Below, one piece after another: positions 34,807 to 45,547 of a stretch of 64,000 nt of DNA. Where the stretch lies: assembly GCF_019634775.1 (NCBI RefSeq), contig NZ_JAHCAS010000001.1, forward strand, positions 1,990,894-2,054,893, given 5' to 3'. Both the position numbers and the translations under genes were made by a program. The notes under the pieces are model-generated. The model was not told the DNA's origin. It saw only the letters and a list, made by a program, of their open reading frames with translations, and made no database searches. This DNA is from Dokdonella sp. Its GTDB lineage: Bacteria > Pseudomonadota > Gammaproteobacteria > Xanthomonadales > Rhodanobacteraceae. Within the stretch, counting starts at the first letter, position 1, and every line of letters begins with the position of its first letter.

Positions 34807-35970
34807 ATGGACACCCTGCGTCACTGGCGCGACCGCCTGATCCCCGCGGCCTATGGCCAGGGCTGGATGCCGTTCTACATGCTCGGCTACCTCGTGTTCC
34901 TGTTCATGCCGCTGCTGTTCGACTACACCGGCAACCCGCGCGCTCGCGGCATCGCGGCGCTGCTGTTGCCGACCCTGGCCACGCTCGTCGCGTTCCTGCC
35001 GTTGTACTTCGCCACCTATCGCACCCGCGGACGTCGGCAACTGGCTTGCACGCTGGCCATCGCCGCGCTCGGCTACGCACTGACGCCAATCAACCCGTTC
35101 GCGAACACCTATGTCATCTATGCCGTCTCGTTTGCCGCATTGCTCGACCGCGATCTGTCCGCCCGCTCGATCGTGCTCGTCGGCGTGCTCGGCCTGTTCC
35201 TGGTCGAAATCCTGCTGCTGGGTTTTCCGCTGTTCGTGTTCGCGATCACGGCGGTGATCGGCATCGCGGCGTTCTTCGGCAACCACTACTACGCCGAGAA
35301 CGCGCGCAAGGGGGCCGCCCTCAAGCTCTCGCACGACGAGGTGCGCCGCCTCGCCGCACTGGCCGAGCGTGAGCGCATCGGCCGCGACCTGCATGACCTG
35401 CTCGGCCACACGCTGTCGCTGGTGGCGCTGAAATCGGAACTTGCCGGCAAGCTGTTCGAGCGCGATGCGCACGCCGCGCGCCGCGAGATCGATGAGGTTG
35501 CGAGCGTTGCTCGGGACGCGCTCAGCCAGGTACGCCGCGCAGTGACCGGCATCCGTGCGGCCGGCCTCGCCGCCGAACTCGCCTCGGCCCGATTGCTGCT
35601 CGAATCGAGTGACGTCGCATTCCGCTACGAGCTGGCGGACGCCGGCCTTGCGCCCGAGGTCGAGACCGCGTTCGCCCTGGCAGTGCGCGAGGCCGTCACC
35701 AATATCCAGCGTCACGCGCAGGCGCGGCAGGCCTCGGTCTCGTTGGTGGTGCAAGACGGCATGGCCGTGCTGTGCATCGACGACAACGGTCGCGGTGGTG
35801 CGCTCACACCCGGCAACGGACTCGATGGCATGCGTGAACGCATCGAGGCGGTCGGCGGCAGTCTGCGCGTCGATTCGATGCCGGGTCGAGGCACGCACAT
35901 CGAAGCGCGGGTCGCGCTGTCGCCGGAGGCACGGACCGTGCGTGCGGATGGCATCGTGGGTGCGACGTAG
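34807..35970 (+). CDS. DesK-like sensor histidine kinase
   Basis: A 387-residue membrane sensor. Five to six N-terminal helices (residues 18-165) without an obvious periplasmic domain resemble DesK/YvfT sensors that read membrane state. The HisKA_3 box ERERIGRDLHDLLGHTLSLV holds the phospho-His, and the HATPase has AVREAVTNIQRHAQ (N box), CIDDNGRGG (G1) and GNGLDGMRERIEAVGG (G2). The ATG at 34807 follows the amidohydrolase by 27 bases. A REP-like repeat overlaps its TAG stop and lies between it and the regulator gene, which is unusual inside an operon. Confidence 0.88.
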   Translation: MDTLRHWRDRLIPAAYGQGWMPFYMLGYLVFLFMPLLFDYTGNPRARGIAALLLPTLATLVAFLPLYFATYRTRGRRQLACTLAIAALGYALTPINPFANTYVIYAVSFAALLDRDLSARSIVLVGVLGLFLVEILLLGFPLFVFAITAVIGIAAFFGNHYYAENARKGAALKLSHDEVRRLAALAERERIGRDLHDLLGHTLSLVALKSELAGKLFERDAHAARREIDEVASVARDALSQVRRAVTGIRAAGLAAELASARLLLESSDVAFRYELADAGLAPEVETAFALAVREAVTNIQRHAQARQASVSLVVQDGMAVLCIDDNGRGGALTPGNGLDGMRERIEAVGGSLRVDSMPGRGTHIEARVALSPEARTVRADGIVGAT

Positions 35971-36038
35971 GAACCCGTTCGCGGGCGCTGCTTCTGCGGA
36001 CCCTTGTCGAAGAGCATCGCCCGTGAACGGGCTCCTAC
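35967..36038. repeat. REP-like inverted pair (family A, copy 5), overlapping the kinase stop
   Basis: GTAGGAACCCGTTCGCGGGC (from 35967) supplies the TAG stop (35968-35970) of the kinase gene. AGCATCGCCCGTGAACGGGC lies at 36013-36038. The pair sits between the kinase and its likely partner regulator. Confidence 0.8.
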
Positions 36039-36094
36039 GGGTGATTTTGATTTGTTACCGTGCATGGCATGAACACGCCACAGGCAACCCGCCG

Positions 36095-36697
36095 ATGATC
36101 CGCATCCTTCTGGCCGAGGACCAGGCGATGGTGCGTGGTGCGCTGTCGGCGCTGCTGGGTCTCGAACCCGACATCGAAGTCCTCGCTGCGGTTGCCGACG
36201 GCGAAAGCGCGTGGCGGGAACTGCAACGGCTGAAACCCGATGTGCTCGTCACCGACATCGAGATGCCGGGTTTGACCGGCCTCGACCTCGCCCAGCGCAT
36301 CCAGCGCCACGAATTGCCGGTCAAGGTCGTCATCGTGACGACGTTTGCGCGCGCCGGCTTCCTGCGTCGCGCGCTCGACAGTGGCGTGTCCGGTTACCTG
36401 CTCAAGGACGCGCCAGCCGAGAACCTGGCCGAGGCCTTGCGCAAGGTCCAGCGTGGCGGCCGCGCGATCGATCCCGAGCTTGCCGTCGAGGCCTGGTCCG
36501 AGGCCGATCCGCTCAATGACCGTGAACGTCAGGTGTTGCGCCTCGCCGGTGAGGGCCAGTCGGCGGGCGACATCGCCGCACGACTCAATCTTTCGCACGG
36601 CACCGTGCGCAACTACCTGTCCGAGGCGATCAGCAAGCTCGGCGTGGGCAATCGCATCGAGGCCTACCGCATGGCGCGGCAGAAGGGGTGGCTTTGA
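36095..36697 (+). CDS. LuxR-family response regulator (DesR-like)
   Basis: A 200-residue regulator. The receiver (residues 1-120) has the acidic pair LAEDQ, the phospho-acceptor Asp in VLVTDIEMPG and Lys in GYLLKDAP. The LuxR-type helix-turn-helix (about 137-195) reads LNDRERQVLRLAGEGQSAGD and LSHGTVRNYLSEAISKLG, very close to DesR. It pairs with the preceding kinase, and the likely targets are the upstream ABC exporter and amidohydrolase genes. The ATG at 36095 starts at the first beta strand. Confidence 0.92.
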   Translation: MIRILLAEDQAMVRGALSALLGLEPDIEVLAAVADGESAWRELQRLKPDVLVTDIEMPGLTGLDLAQRIQRHELPVKVVIVTTFARAGFLRRALDSGVSGYLLKDAPAENLAEALRKVQRGGRAIDPELAVEAWSEADPLNDRERQVLRLAGEGQSAGDIAARLNLSHGTVRNYLSEAISKLGVGNRIEAYRMARQKGWL

Positions 36698-36718
36698 GGC
36701 GATCGTTGCGCTCCGTCG

Positions 36719-36790
36719 TGCAGGAGCGCGTTCACGGGCGAGCATTTCGACGCATTGGCAAGGAGCATCGCCCCTGAAGGGGCTCCTGCA
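36719..36790. repeat. REP-like inverted pair (family A, copy 6)
   Basis: GCAGGAGCGCGTTCACGGGC (from 36720) and GAGCATCGCCCCTGAAGGGG (from 36763) form an inverted pair between two convergent genes. Confidence 0.8.
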
Positions 36791-36806
36791 GCAAGGTGTG
36801 ATGGCG

Positions 36807-37643
36807 TCAATCGCCTGTCCACGCCACGCGCAACGGCGCGATCACCGCATCGGCGCCTGCGGATGCGGCGGAGGCGAGCCTGGCGATGCGTTCGGCATCG
36901 GCCGGATGTGTCGACAGCAGGGTCGGTGGCGTGGCGGTCGCTGCCGCCTCGCGCGCATCGGCCAGCGCGCGGATTGCCGCATCGGCATCCGCCGCATGGC
37001 CGTAGACTGCTTTGAGCGCCGCCAGGGCGAGGCCGTCGGCGCGGGTCTCCACGGCGCGCGAGTAGCCGAGGGTGACCAGGTGCGCGACCTGCGGCAGCAG
37101 GCGGCTGGCGTCGCCGCCGAGCAGGGCGAAGGCGAGGGCGATGCTGGCGCCGCCGCCGACTGCGGCGATCGGGTCGCGTTCGCGCACGTGGGCGATCTCG
37201 TGGGCGATGACGAAGGCCAGTGCGTTCTCGCTCGGCATGCGCGAATACAGTTCGCGCGTGATGACGATGTGCCCGCCGAGCGTGGCGAAGGCGTTGGCGA
37301 CGCCGCTGTCGACCACGTGCATGCGCACCTGCATGCCGTCCGGCAGGTCCATGGCGGCGGCGAGGCGTGTGGTCAGGTCGTCGACGTAGGCCACGATCGC
37401 AGCCGGCACGGCGGTGCCTTCATCGGCGGCGACGAGTTCCAGGCCCGGCACGCTCTCGCCGACCAGGGCGGCCTCGCTGGCGAATGGCAGATGGCGTGCG
37501 AGCCAGCCGCCACCGGCCCAGAGCGTGGCGGCGGCGAACGCCGTGACCAGGCCGAGGCCGATGAGCAGGCGCAGGAACTCGCCAAGCGGGTTCTCGCGGG
37601 TGACGTTGACCTCGTGCGGGACCGGTGGATTCTCGTAGCTCAT
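36807..37643 (-). CDS. M48-family metallopeptidase
   Basis: A 278-residue membrane-linked zinc peptidase. One N-terminal helix (about residues 23-45) anchors it. The zinc site is FVIAHEIAHVRERDP (HExxH), with the third ligand expected in AVETRADGLALAA (ExxxD). NAFATLGGHIVITRELYSR is the conserved M48 strand before the site, and STHPADAERIARL the common C-terminal motif. It is related to HtpX/LoiP/YcaL-type envelope proteases. The N-terminus is cytoplasmic and the domain periplasmic by likely topology. Two YbjQ-type genes lie directly upstream on the same strand. Confidence 0.88.
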   Translation of the reverse strand: MSYENPPVPHEVNVTRENPLGEFLRLLIGLGLVTAFAAATLWAGGGWLARHLPFASEAALVGESVPGLELVAADEGTAVPAAIVAYVDDLTTRLAAAMDLPDGMQVRMHVVDSGVANAFATLGGHIVITRELYSRMPSENALAFVIAHEIAHVRERDPIAAVGGGASIALAFALLGGDASRLLPQVAHLVTLGYSRAVETRADGLALAALKAVYGHAADADAAIRALADAREAAATATPPTLLSTHPADAERIARLASAASAGADAVIAPLRVAWTGD

Positions 37644-37712
37644 GGTGGCGAACGGCGCCCCCCTGGGAAAGGACTCGCGGCCGCGAGCGGTCGGTCGTGT
37701 TGCCTCCGCCGC

Positions 37713-38219
37713 TCAATGCGCAAGCCGCATCTCGCTGGTATCCGCCGCAGGGGCCTCGGTGCGCGGCGGGATCAGGGCCGTGCCGTAGGCGTGGAATTCT
37801 GCCGAGAACAGCGCCTGCGGCCGCGTCGGGTCGCTCATCGAGGTCGTTTCGAAGCGGACGTTGAAGACCATCGTCGCGCCGAGCCGCGCAGCCTGTTCCT
37901 TGAGGCGCACGATCGCCTCGCGGCGACCGCGGTCCATGATCGACTCGTACACGGTCAAGCGCCCGCCGACCAGGCTCTTGAGCGCAGCGGCGATGCGCTT
38001 GAAATAGTCCTCGCCGAGCACCACGGCACCACCGACCAGGGTGCTGCGCATGCGCGCCGCATCGGGCGGTGGCGTGCGCTCGCTGAACACGAGGATGCGC
38101 GCGAGGCGCTTCTCGGCCTGTTCGAGGCGGCGGAAATGCCCGCGTTCGGCCACGCGCCCGAACACGTAGCCGATCACGAGCAGGGCGACGAAGACGCCGA
38201 CCTGGAGCACGAATTCCAT
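37713..38219 (-). CDS. YbjQ/UPF0145-type protein with membrane anchor
   Basis: A 168-residue protein. An N-terminal transmembrane helix (residues 4-22) leads to a linker and a YbjQ-like domain (about residues 60-155: GGAVVLGEDYFKRIAAALKS, then LTVYESIMDRGRREAIVRLK and ATMVFNVRFETTSM). The following gene product has the same fold without an anchor. YbjQ proteins form small pentameric rings and are of unknown function. Its start lies 3 bases after the stop of the other YbjQ gene. Confidence 0.75.
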   Translation of the reverse strand: MEFVLQVGVFVALLVIGYVFGRVAERGHFRRLEQAEKRLARILVFSERTPPPDAARMRSTLVGGAVVLGEDYFKRIAAALKSLVGGRLTVYESIMDRGRREAIVRLKEQAARLGATMVFNVRFETTSMSDPTRPQALFSAEFHAYGTALIPPRTEAPAADTSEMRLAH

Positions 38220-38221
38220 GG

Positions 38222-38536
38222 CTACTGCACCACGACCGCCGTGCCGTAGGCCATGACCTCGGCGGCGCCGGAGGTGATGTTCGCCGTCGAGAAGCGCACA
38301 TTGACGACCGCGTTCCCACCGATCGCCCGGGCTTGCTGGAGCATGCGGTCGATCGCTTCCTGGCGCGATTCGTTGAGCAGGTCGGTATAGCCCTTGAGTT
38401 CGCCGCCGACGATATTCTTGAGGCCGGCCATGAAGTCGCGGCCGGCGTGCTTGGCACGCACGGTCGAGCCCTGCACCAGACCGAGGTGGCGCACGATGGT
38501 GCGGCCGGGGATCGATTCCAGGTTGCTGATGTCCAT
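38222..38536 (-). CDS. YbjQ-family (UPF0145) protein
   Basis: A 104-residue soluble protein. The family pattern is clear: NLESIPGRTIVRHLGLVQGS, then FMAGLKNIVGGELKGYTDLL and the helix RQEAIDRMLQQARAIGGNAV leading to VVNVRFSTA, with the terminal VMAYGTAVVV strand. The length fits (103-107 residues). The ATG at 38536 precedes MDISNLESIPG; a longer open frame to 38776 is antisense to the queA start region. It forms a tandem with the membrane-anchored paralogue and the M48 peptidase. Confidence 0.88.
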   Translation of the reverse strand: MDISNLESIPGRTIVRHLGLVQGSTVRAKHAGRDFMAGLKNIVGGELKGYTDLLNESRQEAIDRMLQQARAIGGNAVVNVRFSTANITSGAAEVMAYGTAVVVQ

Positions 38537-38670
38537 GATGTCCTTGCGTTGACCTGACCGGTCGGCGTGCCGGCGTGCACAGGGTAGCGGGCTTGTCCGC
38601 TGCGGCACAGGGGCGCGACGGCGCAGCGCCTGGCGCCTACAATGCGCGCCCGCATGAAGCCGCTTGCCGT

Positions 38671-40817
<2,147 letters not shown>

Positions 40818-40855
40818 AGTGCTCCCACGGGGTTCTGTTCCGTGTCGCCCGACGC

Positions 40856-40884
40856 TCGTGGGAGCGGCTCCAGCCGCGATGTTT
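40856..40884 (+). repeat. Single REP-like arm, variant type
   Basis: CGTGGGAGCGGCTCCAGCCG, then CGATG, is a single arm related to the GTAGGAGCGGCTTCAGCCGC repeats common in xanthomonads. It lies in the tgt-rfbB gap. Confidence 0.6.
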
Positions 40885-40945
40885 TACCATCGCCACTCCG
40901 CGGCGCGCGTTCCGCACGCCGCATCGATTGCGGACCGTCAGGCCC

Positions 40946-42025
40946 ATGAAAACCCTGCTCGTCACCGGCGGCGCCGGTTTCATCGGCGGCAACTTCGTGC
41001 TCGATGTGCTCGCCCTCGGTGGCTACCACATCATCAATCTCGATGCGCTGACCTACGCCGGCAACCTCCATACCCTGGCTTCGCTGCGTGACGACGGGCG
41101 CCATCGCTTCGTGCACGGTGATATCGGTGACCGCGCATGCGTGCGTGCCCTGCTCGACGAGCACGCGCCGACGGCCATCATCAATTTCGCTGCCGAGTCG
41201 CACGTCGATCGCTCGATCGACGGCCCGGCTGCATTCGTGCAGACCAACGTGGTCGGCACCCTGAACCTGCTCGAATGTGCGCTGGCCTACTGGCGCGCGC
41301 TGCCGCTCGACCGCCAGGACGCGTTCCGCTTCCTGCATGTGTCCACCGACGAGGTGTACGGTTCGCTCGGTCCGGTCGGGCGCTTCACCGAGGAATCGCC
41401 GTACCAGCCGAACTCCCCGTACTCGGCCTCGAAGGCGGCTTCGGACCATCTCGTGCGCGCGTTCCACCATACCTATGGCATGCCGGTGCTGACCACCAAT
41501 TGCTCGAACAACTACGGGCCGTTCCAGTTCCCGGAAAAGCTGATCCCGCTGATGATCCAGAAGGCGCTGGCCGGCGAGCCGCTGCCGGTATACGGCGACG
41601 GCCGCAACATCCGCGACTGGCTGTACGTGAAGGATCATTGTGCGGCGATCCTGCGCGTGCTCGAGATCGGCCGCGTCGGCGAGGTCTACAACGTCGGTGG
41701 CGACGCCGAGCGCGAGAACATCCACGTCGTCAAGACGATCTGCGCGTTGCTGGACGAACGCCGCCCGCTCGCGGATGGGCGGCGCCGGGAAACGCTGATC
41801 ACCCACGTCAGGGATCGCCCCGGACACGACCGCCGCTACGCGATCGACGCTTCAAAGCTCAAGCGTGAACTCGGCTGGCGCCAGACCGAAAGCTTTGAAT
41901 CCGGCATCGCGCGCACGCTCGACTGGTACCTCGACAACCAGGCTTGGGTGCAACGCGTGCTCGACGGCAGCTACCGCATGGAACGCCTCGGCGATGTGCA
42001 GGCCGGCGCACAGGATCACCCGTAG
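40946..42025 (+). CDS. rfbB: dTDP-glucose 4,6-dehydratase
   Basis: A 359-residue extended short-chain dehydrogenase acting in dTDP-rhamnose and other deoxysugar pathways. The NAD site is TGGAGFIGGNFV, followed by NLDALTYAGNLHTL, AAESHVDRSIDGP, the catalytic FLHVSTDEVYGSLG, the YxxxK pair in PYSASKAASDHLVRAFHHTY, and NCSNNYGPFQFPEKLIPLMI. These fix the RmlB identity. The rmlA, rmlC and rmlD genes are not adjacent, so it is an isolated copy. Its TAG stop (42023-42025) lies in the first arm of a REP-like repeat. Confidence 0.92.
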   Translation: MKTLLVTGGAGFIGGNFVLDVLALGGYHIINLDALTYAGNLHTLASLRDDGRHRFVHGDIGDRACVRALLDEHAPTAIINFAAESHVDRSIDGPAAFVQTNVVGTLNLLECALAYWRALPLDRQDAFRFLHVSTDEVYGSLGPVGRFTEESPYQPNSPYSASKAASDHLVRAFHHTYGMPVLTTNCSNNYGPFQFPEKLIPLMIQKALAGEPLPVYGDGRNIRDWLYVKDHCAAILRVLEIGRVGEVYNVGGDAERENIHVVKTICALLDERRPLADGRRRETLITHVRDRPGHDRRYAIDASKLKRELGWRQTESFESGIARTLDWYLDNQAWVQRVLDGSYRMERLGDVQAGAQDHP

Positions 42026-42143
42026 AAGCCCGTTCGCAGGCGATGCTCTTCGTCACCCCGATTGCCCGTAAACCGGCTCCCACAAAGAATCGGTCGTCGC
42101 GGGAGCCCGGCAGGAGCCCCGGAGTCCCTTCAGCGGCGATGCA
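42022..42143. repeat. REP-like arms, degenerate cluster (family A, copy 7), overlapping the rfbB stop
   Basis: GTAGAAGCCCGTTCGCAGGC (from 42022) supplies the rfbB TAG stop. A degraded reverse arm lies at 42060-42082 and another forward-type arm (GCAGGAGCCCCGGAGTCCCT, then TCAGCGGCGATGC) at 42110-42142. Confidence 0.7.
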
Positions 42144-42245
42144 TTGACGTCGTTCCATTTCCAGTAGAGGCGGACCAAACCATCGACACGGTCCATGCGC
42201 GGCGTCCCGTGCGAGCATGCGCGCTTCGCCGCATGGGGAGCGTCC

Positions 42246-45200
42246 ATGAACCGTCTGTCCGTCGCCGTAGTCCTTGCCGCCATCGCCGTTGCCGCCCGGG
42301 CGGCAGAACCTGCGCCATACCTGACCCAGCCGGCACCGTCGCCGGACGGGCGCGAGATCGCCTTCGTCTCGGGCGGCGACATCTGGGTCGTGCCGGCGAA
42401 GGGGGGTGACGCCCACCTGCTCGTACCCGGTCCCGCGGTCGAGTCGCGGCCGTTGTATTCGCCGGACGGCAGGCATCTCGCCTTCATCTCGACACGCAGC
42501 GGCAACGGCGACATCTACACGCTCGAGTTCGCCAGCGGCCGCGTCGAGCGCATCACTTTCGACGACGCCTACGACAACCTGAGCGCGTGGTCGCGCGACG
42601 GCGAGTGGCTGTATTTCAGTTCGCCGCGTGACAACGTCGGCAACATGGCCGGTGTGTTCCGCGTGCGCGTCGACGGTGGCACACCGATGCCGGTCTCGCG
42701 CGAGGACTACCGCAACCACGAGGGCGCGGCCCCATCGCCGGATGGCCGCGATCTCGTGCTGACCGGCAACGGCACGGGGGAGCGCCAGTGGTGGCGGAAC
42801 GGCCACAGCAACCTCGAAACCGGCGCGCTGTGGCTGTTCAACGACGACGGGCATGGGCGCTACCGGCGCATCACGCCGGACGATGCGCGCGCGTTGTGGC
42901 CTATGTGGAGCGTCGATGGTTCGTCGATCTTCTATATGAGCGATCGCGGCGGCGCCGAAAACCTGTGGCGCACGAACCGAGACGGCCGCGCCGAGGCGAT
43001 GACGCGCTTCAGCAATGGCCGCGTGCTGTGGCCGGCGATCTCGGCGGACGGCCGCATGATCGCCTTCGCGCGCGACTTCGGCCTGTGGACCTTCGACGTC
43101 GCCAGCGGCGCGGTCGCGCCGGTGCCGGTCACCCTGCGCGGTGCGGCCAGCGCACCGGCGACCGAGCGGCAATCATTCAACGGCGACTTTGCCGAACTTG
43201 CCGTATCACCGGACGGAAAGAAGCTCGCCTTCATCGTGCGTGGCGAGGTCTTTGCCGCCTCCAGCGAGAAGGGCGGCCGGGCCGAGCGCGTCACGCGCTC
43301 GCGCGAGGCAGAGTTCCATCTCGCCTGGGCGCCCGACAGTCGTCGTCTCGTCTACGCCTCCGAGCGGGATGGTGGTGGTCGGCTCTATCTGTTCGACTTC
43401 GCCGATGGCAGCGAACGCGCGCTGACCACCGGCGCAGGCATCGACATGCGACCGCAGTTCTCGCCGGACGGCAAGCGCATCGCCTTCGTGCGCGACGCGA
43501 AGGAATTGCGCGTGCTCGATCTCGCCGGCGGCAATGAAAGCCGCGTTGCTGCCGGCCGCATCGACCTCATGCGACCGCTCGAATCCGACCGCCCGTTCGC
43601 GTGGTCGCCGGACGGCCGCTGGATCGCCTGGCAGGGTTATGCTGAACGCATGTTCCGCCATGCCTTCGTTTCGCCGGTCGATGGCGGCAACGCGGTGCAG
43701 GCCAGTTTCCTCGCCAACGTCGGCGCCGATTCGATCGCCTGGTCGGCGGACGGCAAGGCGCTGTATTTCTCGACCGGCCAGCGCACCGAGCAGGCCCAGG
43801 TTGCACGCGTGGACCTCGTGCCGCGCGTGCCGCGCGTCCGCGAGGCCGAGTTCCGTTCGCTGTTCGAGCAGGAATCGCCGCCGGGCGTGGCGAAGTCGGA
43901 CAAGCCCGGCGTCAAGAGCACGGCAGCGGCCACTGCGACGGCGAAGCCGGAAAAACGCGACGAGCCTGTGCGTATCGAGCCTGCGGGCATGCGCGATCGC
44001 CTGAGCCTGCTGCCGATCGGCCTCGATGTCGCTGCGCTTGCCATCAGTCCTGACGGCAAGTCGCTGTTGCTGACAGCCGAAGCGGCCGGGCGCACGAACC
44101 TGTACCTTTTTTCGATCGATGAGCTCGCCGACGAAGCACCGGTGGCGCGCCAGCTCACTTCCAGCGCGGCACCGAAATCGCATGCGCAATTCGGTGCCGA
44201 CGGCAAGAGCGTGTACTACCTCGAAGGCGGCCGCATCGCGGCGCTCGGTGTCGACGACGGCAAGGCGCGTGCACTCACCGTCAGCGCCGACCTCGATGTC
44301 GATTTCCACGCCGACAAGCTGACCCTGTTCGAGCAGGGCTGGTGCTGGCTGCGCGATGCCTTCCACGACCCGGCCATGAACGGCGTGGACTGGAGCGCAC
44401 TGCGCGCGACCTATGCGCCGCGCATCGCCGCGGCATCGTCGCCCGATGTGTTGCGCGAATTGCTCAACCTGATGATCGGCGAACTCGATGCCTCGCATCT
44501 CGGCGTGCGCGCGCCGGGCCAGCCGAAGTGGACCAGTGGACGCACCGGCCTGCGTTTCGAGCGCACGACCGCCGAGCGCGAAGGCCGCCTGCGCGTCGCC
44601 ACGATCCTGCCGCGCTCGCCAGCCGACGTGGCGGCGACGATCGCCGTCGGCGATGTCCTCGTCGCCGTCGACGGCCGCACGCTCGGGCCGCGCGACAACC
44701 TCGATCGCCTGCTCGACAACACGGTCGGCCGCGAAACCGCGTTGCGCTTCAGCCGCGACGGCAAGGTCTTCGACGTGCGCCTCAAGCCGGTCGACACGCG
44801 CGCCGACGGTGAGCTGGCCTATCGCGCCTGGGTTGCGGCGAATCGGGCCTACGTCGAAAGCGCGAGCAAGGGCCGGCTCGGCTACGTGCACATGGTCGAC
44901 ATGTCGATGCGCTCGCTGCAGCAGCTCTACCTCGACCTCGACGCCGGCAATGCCACGCGCGAAGGCGTCGTTGTCGACGTACGCAACAACTTCGGCGGAT
45001 TCGTCAACGCCTACGCGCTCGACGTGCTCGCGCGTCGGCCCTACCTCGGCATGGCCTTCCGCGGCCAGCCGACCGCGTCAGCGCGCGCGGTACTCGGCCA
45101 ACGCTCGCTCGAACGCCCGACCGTGCTCCTCACCAACCGTACGACCCTGTCCGACGGCGAGGACTTCAGCGAGGGTTACCGCCGCCTCGGCCTGGGAAAA

Positions 45201-45428
45201 ATCGTCGGCGAACCGACCGCCGGTTGGATCATCTACACCTCGAATGCACGCATGCTCGATGGTTCGGCCGTACGCCTGCCGTTCATCACCGTCACCACCG
45301 TCGACGGTCAACCGATGGAAATGGCCCCACGCCCGGTCGACGTGCCGGTCGATCGTCCGCTCGGCGAAGCGCAACGCGGCATCGACAGCGAACTCGACGC
45401 GGCGGTGAGGGTGTTGCTGGGTGGGTGA
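42246..45428 (+). CDS. Tricorn-like S41 protease with beta-propeller repeats
   Basis: A 1060-residue exported protein. The signal peptide (residues 1-19) ends ARAAEP. Residues 30-690 hold many PD40/WD40-like propeller blades (SPDGREIAFVS, SPDGRHLAFIST, SADGRMIAFAR, SPDGKRIAFVR). Then come the tricorn core domain with His751 in GELDASHLGV, a PDZ domain (about 790-860) and an S41 peptidase domain with the nucleophile Ser969 in NRTTLSDGEDFSEGY; GEPTAGW follows. The layout matches tricorn protease and its bacterial relatives, here sent to the periplasm. It probably degrades peptides, perhaps after larger proteases. A linker rich in Ala and Lys near residue 560 joins the two propellers. Isolated gene. 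Confidence 0.9.
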   Translation: MNRLSVAVVLAAIAVAARAAEPAPYLTQPAPSPDGREIAFVSGGDIWVVPAKGGDAHLLVPGPAVESRPLYSPDGRHLAFISTRSGNGDIYTLEFASGRVERITFDDAYDNLSAWSRDGEWLYFSSPRDNVGNMAGVFRVRVDGGTPMPVSREDYRNHEGAAPSPDGRDLVLTGNGTGERQWWRNGHSNLETGALWLFNDDGHGRYRRITPDDARALWPMWSVDGSSIFYMSDRGGAENLWRTNRDGRAEAMTRFSNGRVLWPAISADGRMIAFARDFGLWTFDVASGAVAPVPVTLRGAASAPATERQSFNGDFAELAVSPDGKKLAFIVRGEVFAASSEKGGRAERVTRSREAEFHLAWAPDSRRLVYASERDGGGRLYLFDFADGSERALTTGAGIDMRPQFSPDGKRIAFVRDAKELRVLDLAGGNESRVAAGRIDLMRPLESDRPFAWSPDGRWIAWQGYAERMFRHAFVSPVDGGNAVQASFLANVGADSIAWSADGKALYFSTGQRTEQAQVARVDLVPRVPRVREAEFRSLFEQESPPGVAKSDKPGVKSTAAATATAKPEKRDEPVRIEPAGMRDRLSLLPIGLDVAALAISPDGKSLLLTAEAAGRTNLYLFSIDELADEAPVARQLTSSAAPKSHAQFGADGKSVYYLEGGRIAALGVDDGKARALTVSADLDVDFHADKLTLFEQGWCWLRDAFHDPAMNGVDWSALRATYAPRIAAASSPDVLRELLNLMIGELDASHLGVRAPGQPKWTSGRTGLRFERTTAEREGRLRVATILPRSPADVAATIAVGDVLVAVDGRTLGPRDNLDRLLDNTVGRETALRFSRDGKVFDVRLKPVDTRADGELAYRAWVAANRAYVESASKGRLGYVHMVDMSMRSLQQLYLDLDAGNATREGVVVDVRNNFGGFVNAYALDVLARRPYLGMAFRGQPTASARAVLGQRSLERPTVLLTNRTTLSDGEDFSEGYRRLGLGKIVGEPTAGWIIYTSNARMLDGSAVRLPFITVTTVDGQPMEMAPRPVDVPVDRPLGEAQRGIDSELDAAVRVLLGG

Positions 45429-45436
45429 ACGTTCCA

Positions 45437-45456
45437 GGGATCGATCGGAGTATCCC
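45437..45456 (-). repeat. 20-bp repeat (family B), single copy after the tricorn-like gene
   Basis: GGGATCGATCGGAGTATCCC, 9 bases after the stop. Its complement matches 16 of 20 positions of GGGATGCTTTGATCAATCCC. Confidence 0.5.
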
Positions 45457-45502
45457 CAGGTGTCCGGGGAGGCGCATTCCTGCTCATGCTTGCCAGCCCG
45501 CA

Positions 45503-45533
45503 CAATGAGATATGTCTTTGGCATATCTCATTG
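45503..45533. promoter_or_regulatory. Palindromic operator candidate before the antitoxin gene
   Basis: CAATGAGATATG (45503-45514) and CATATCTCATTG (45522-45533) form a perfect 12-bp inverted repeat with a 7-base spacer, ending 14 bases before the antitoxin ATG. AT-rich palindromes in this position are the autoregulation sites of VapB-type antitoxins. It stands out in otherwise GC-rich DNA. Confidence 0.6.
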
Positions 45534-45547
45534 CAGCGGGCGCCACC

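Noticed and set aside
43206..44891. 561-residue open frame antisense to the tricorn-like gene
   Set aside because: It is a shadow of the repeated propeller blades, with no ribosome site or motif.
42246..45428. TolB as the identity of the propeller protein
   Set aside because: The PD40 blades resemble TolB, but the PDZ and S41 peptidase domains and total length fit tricorn-like proteases.
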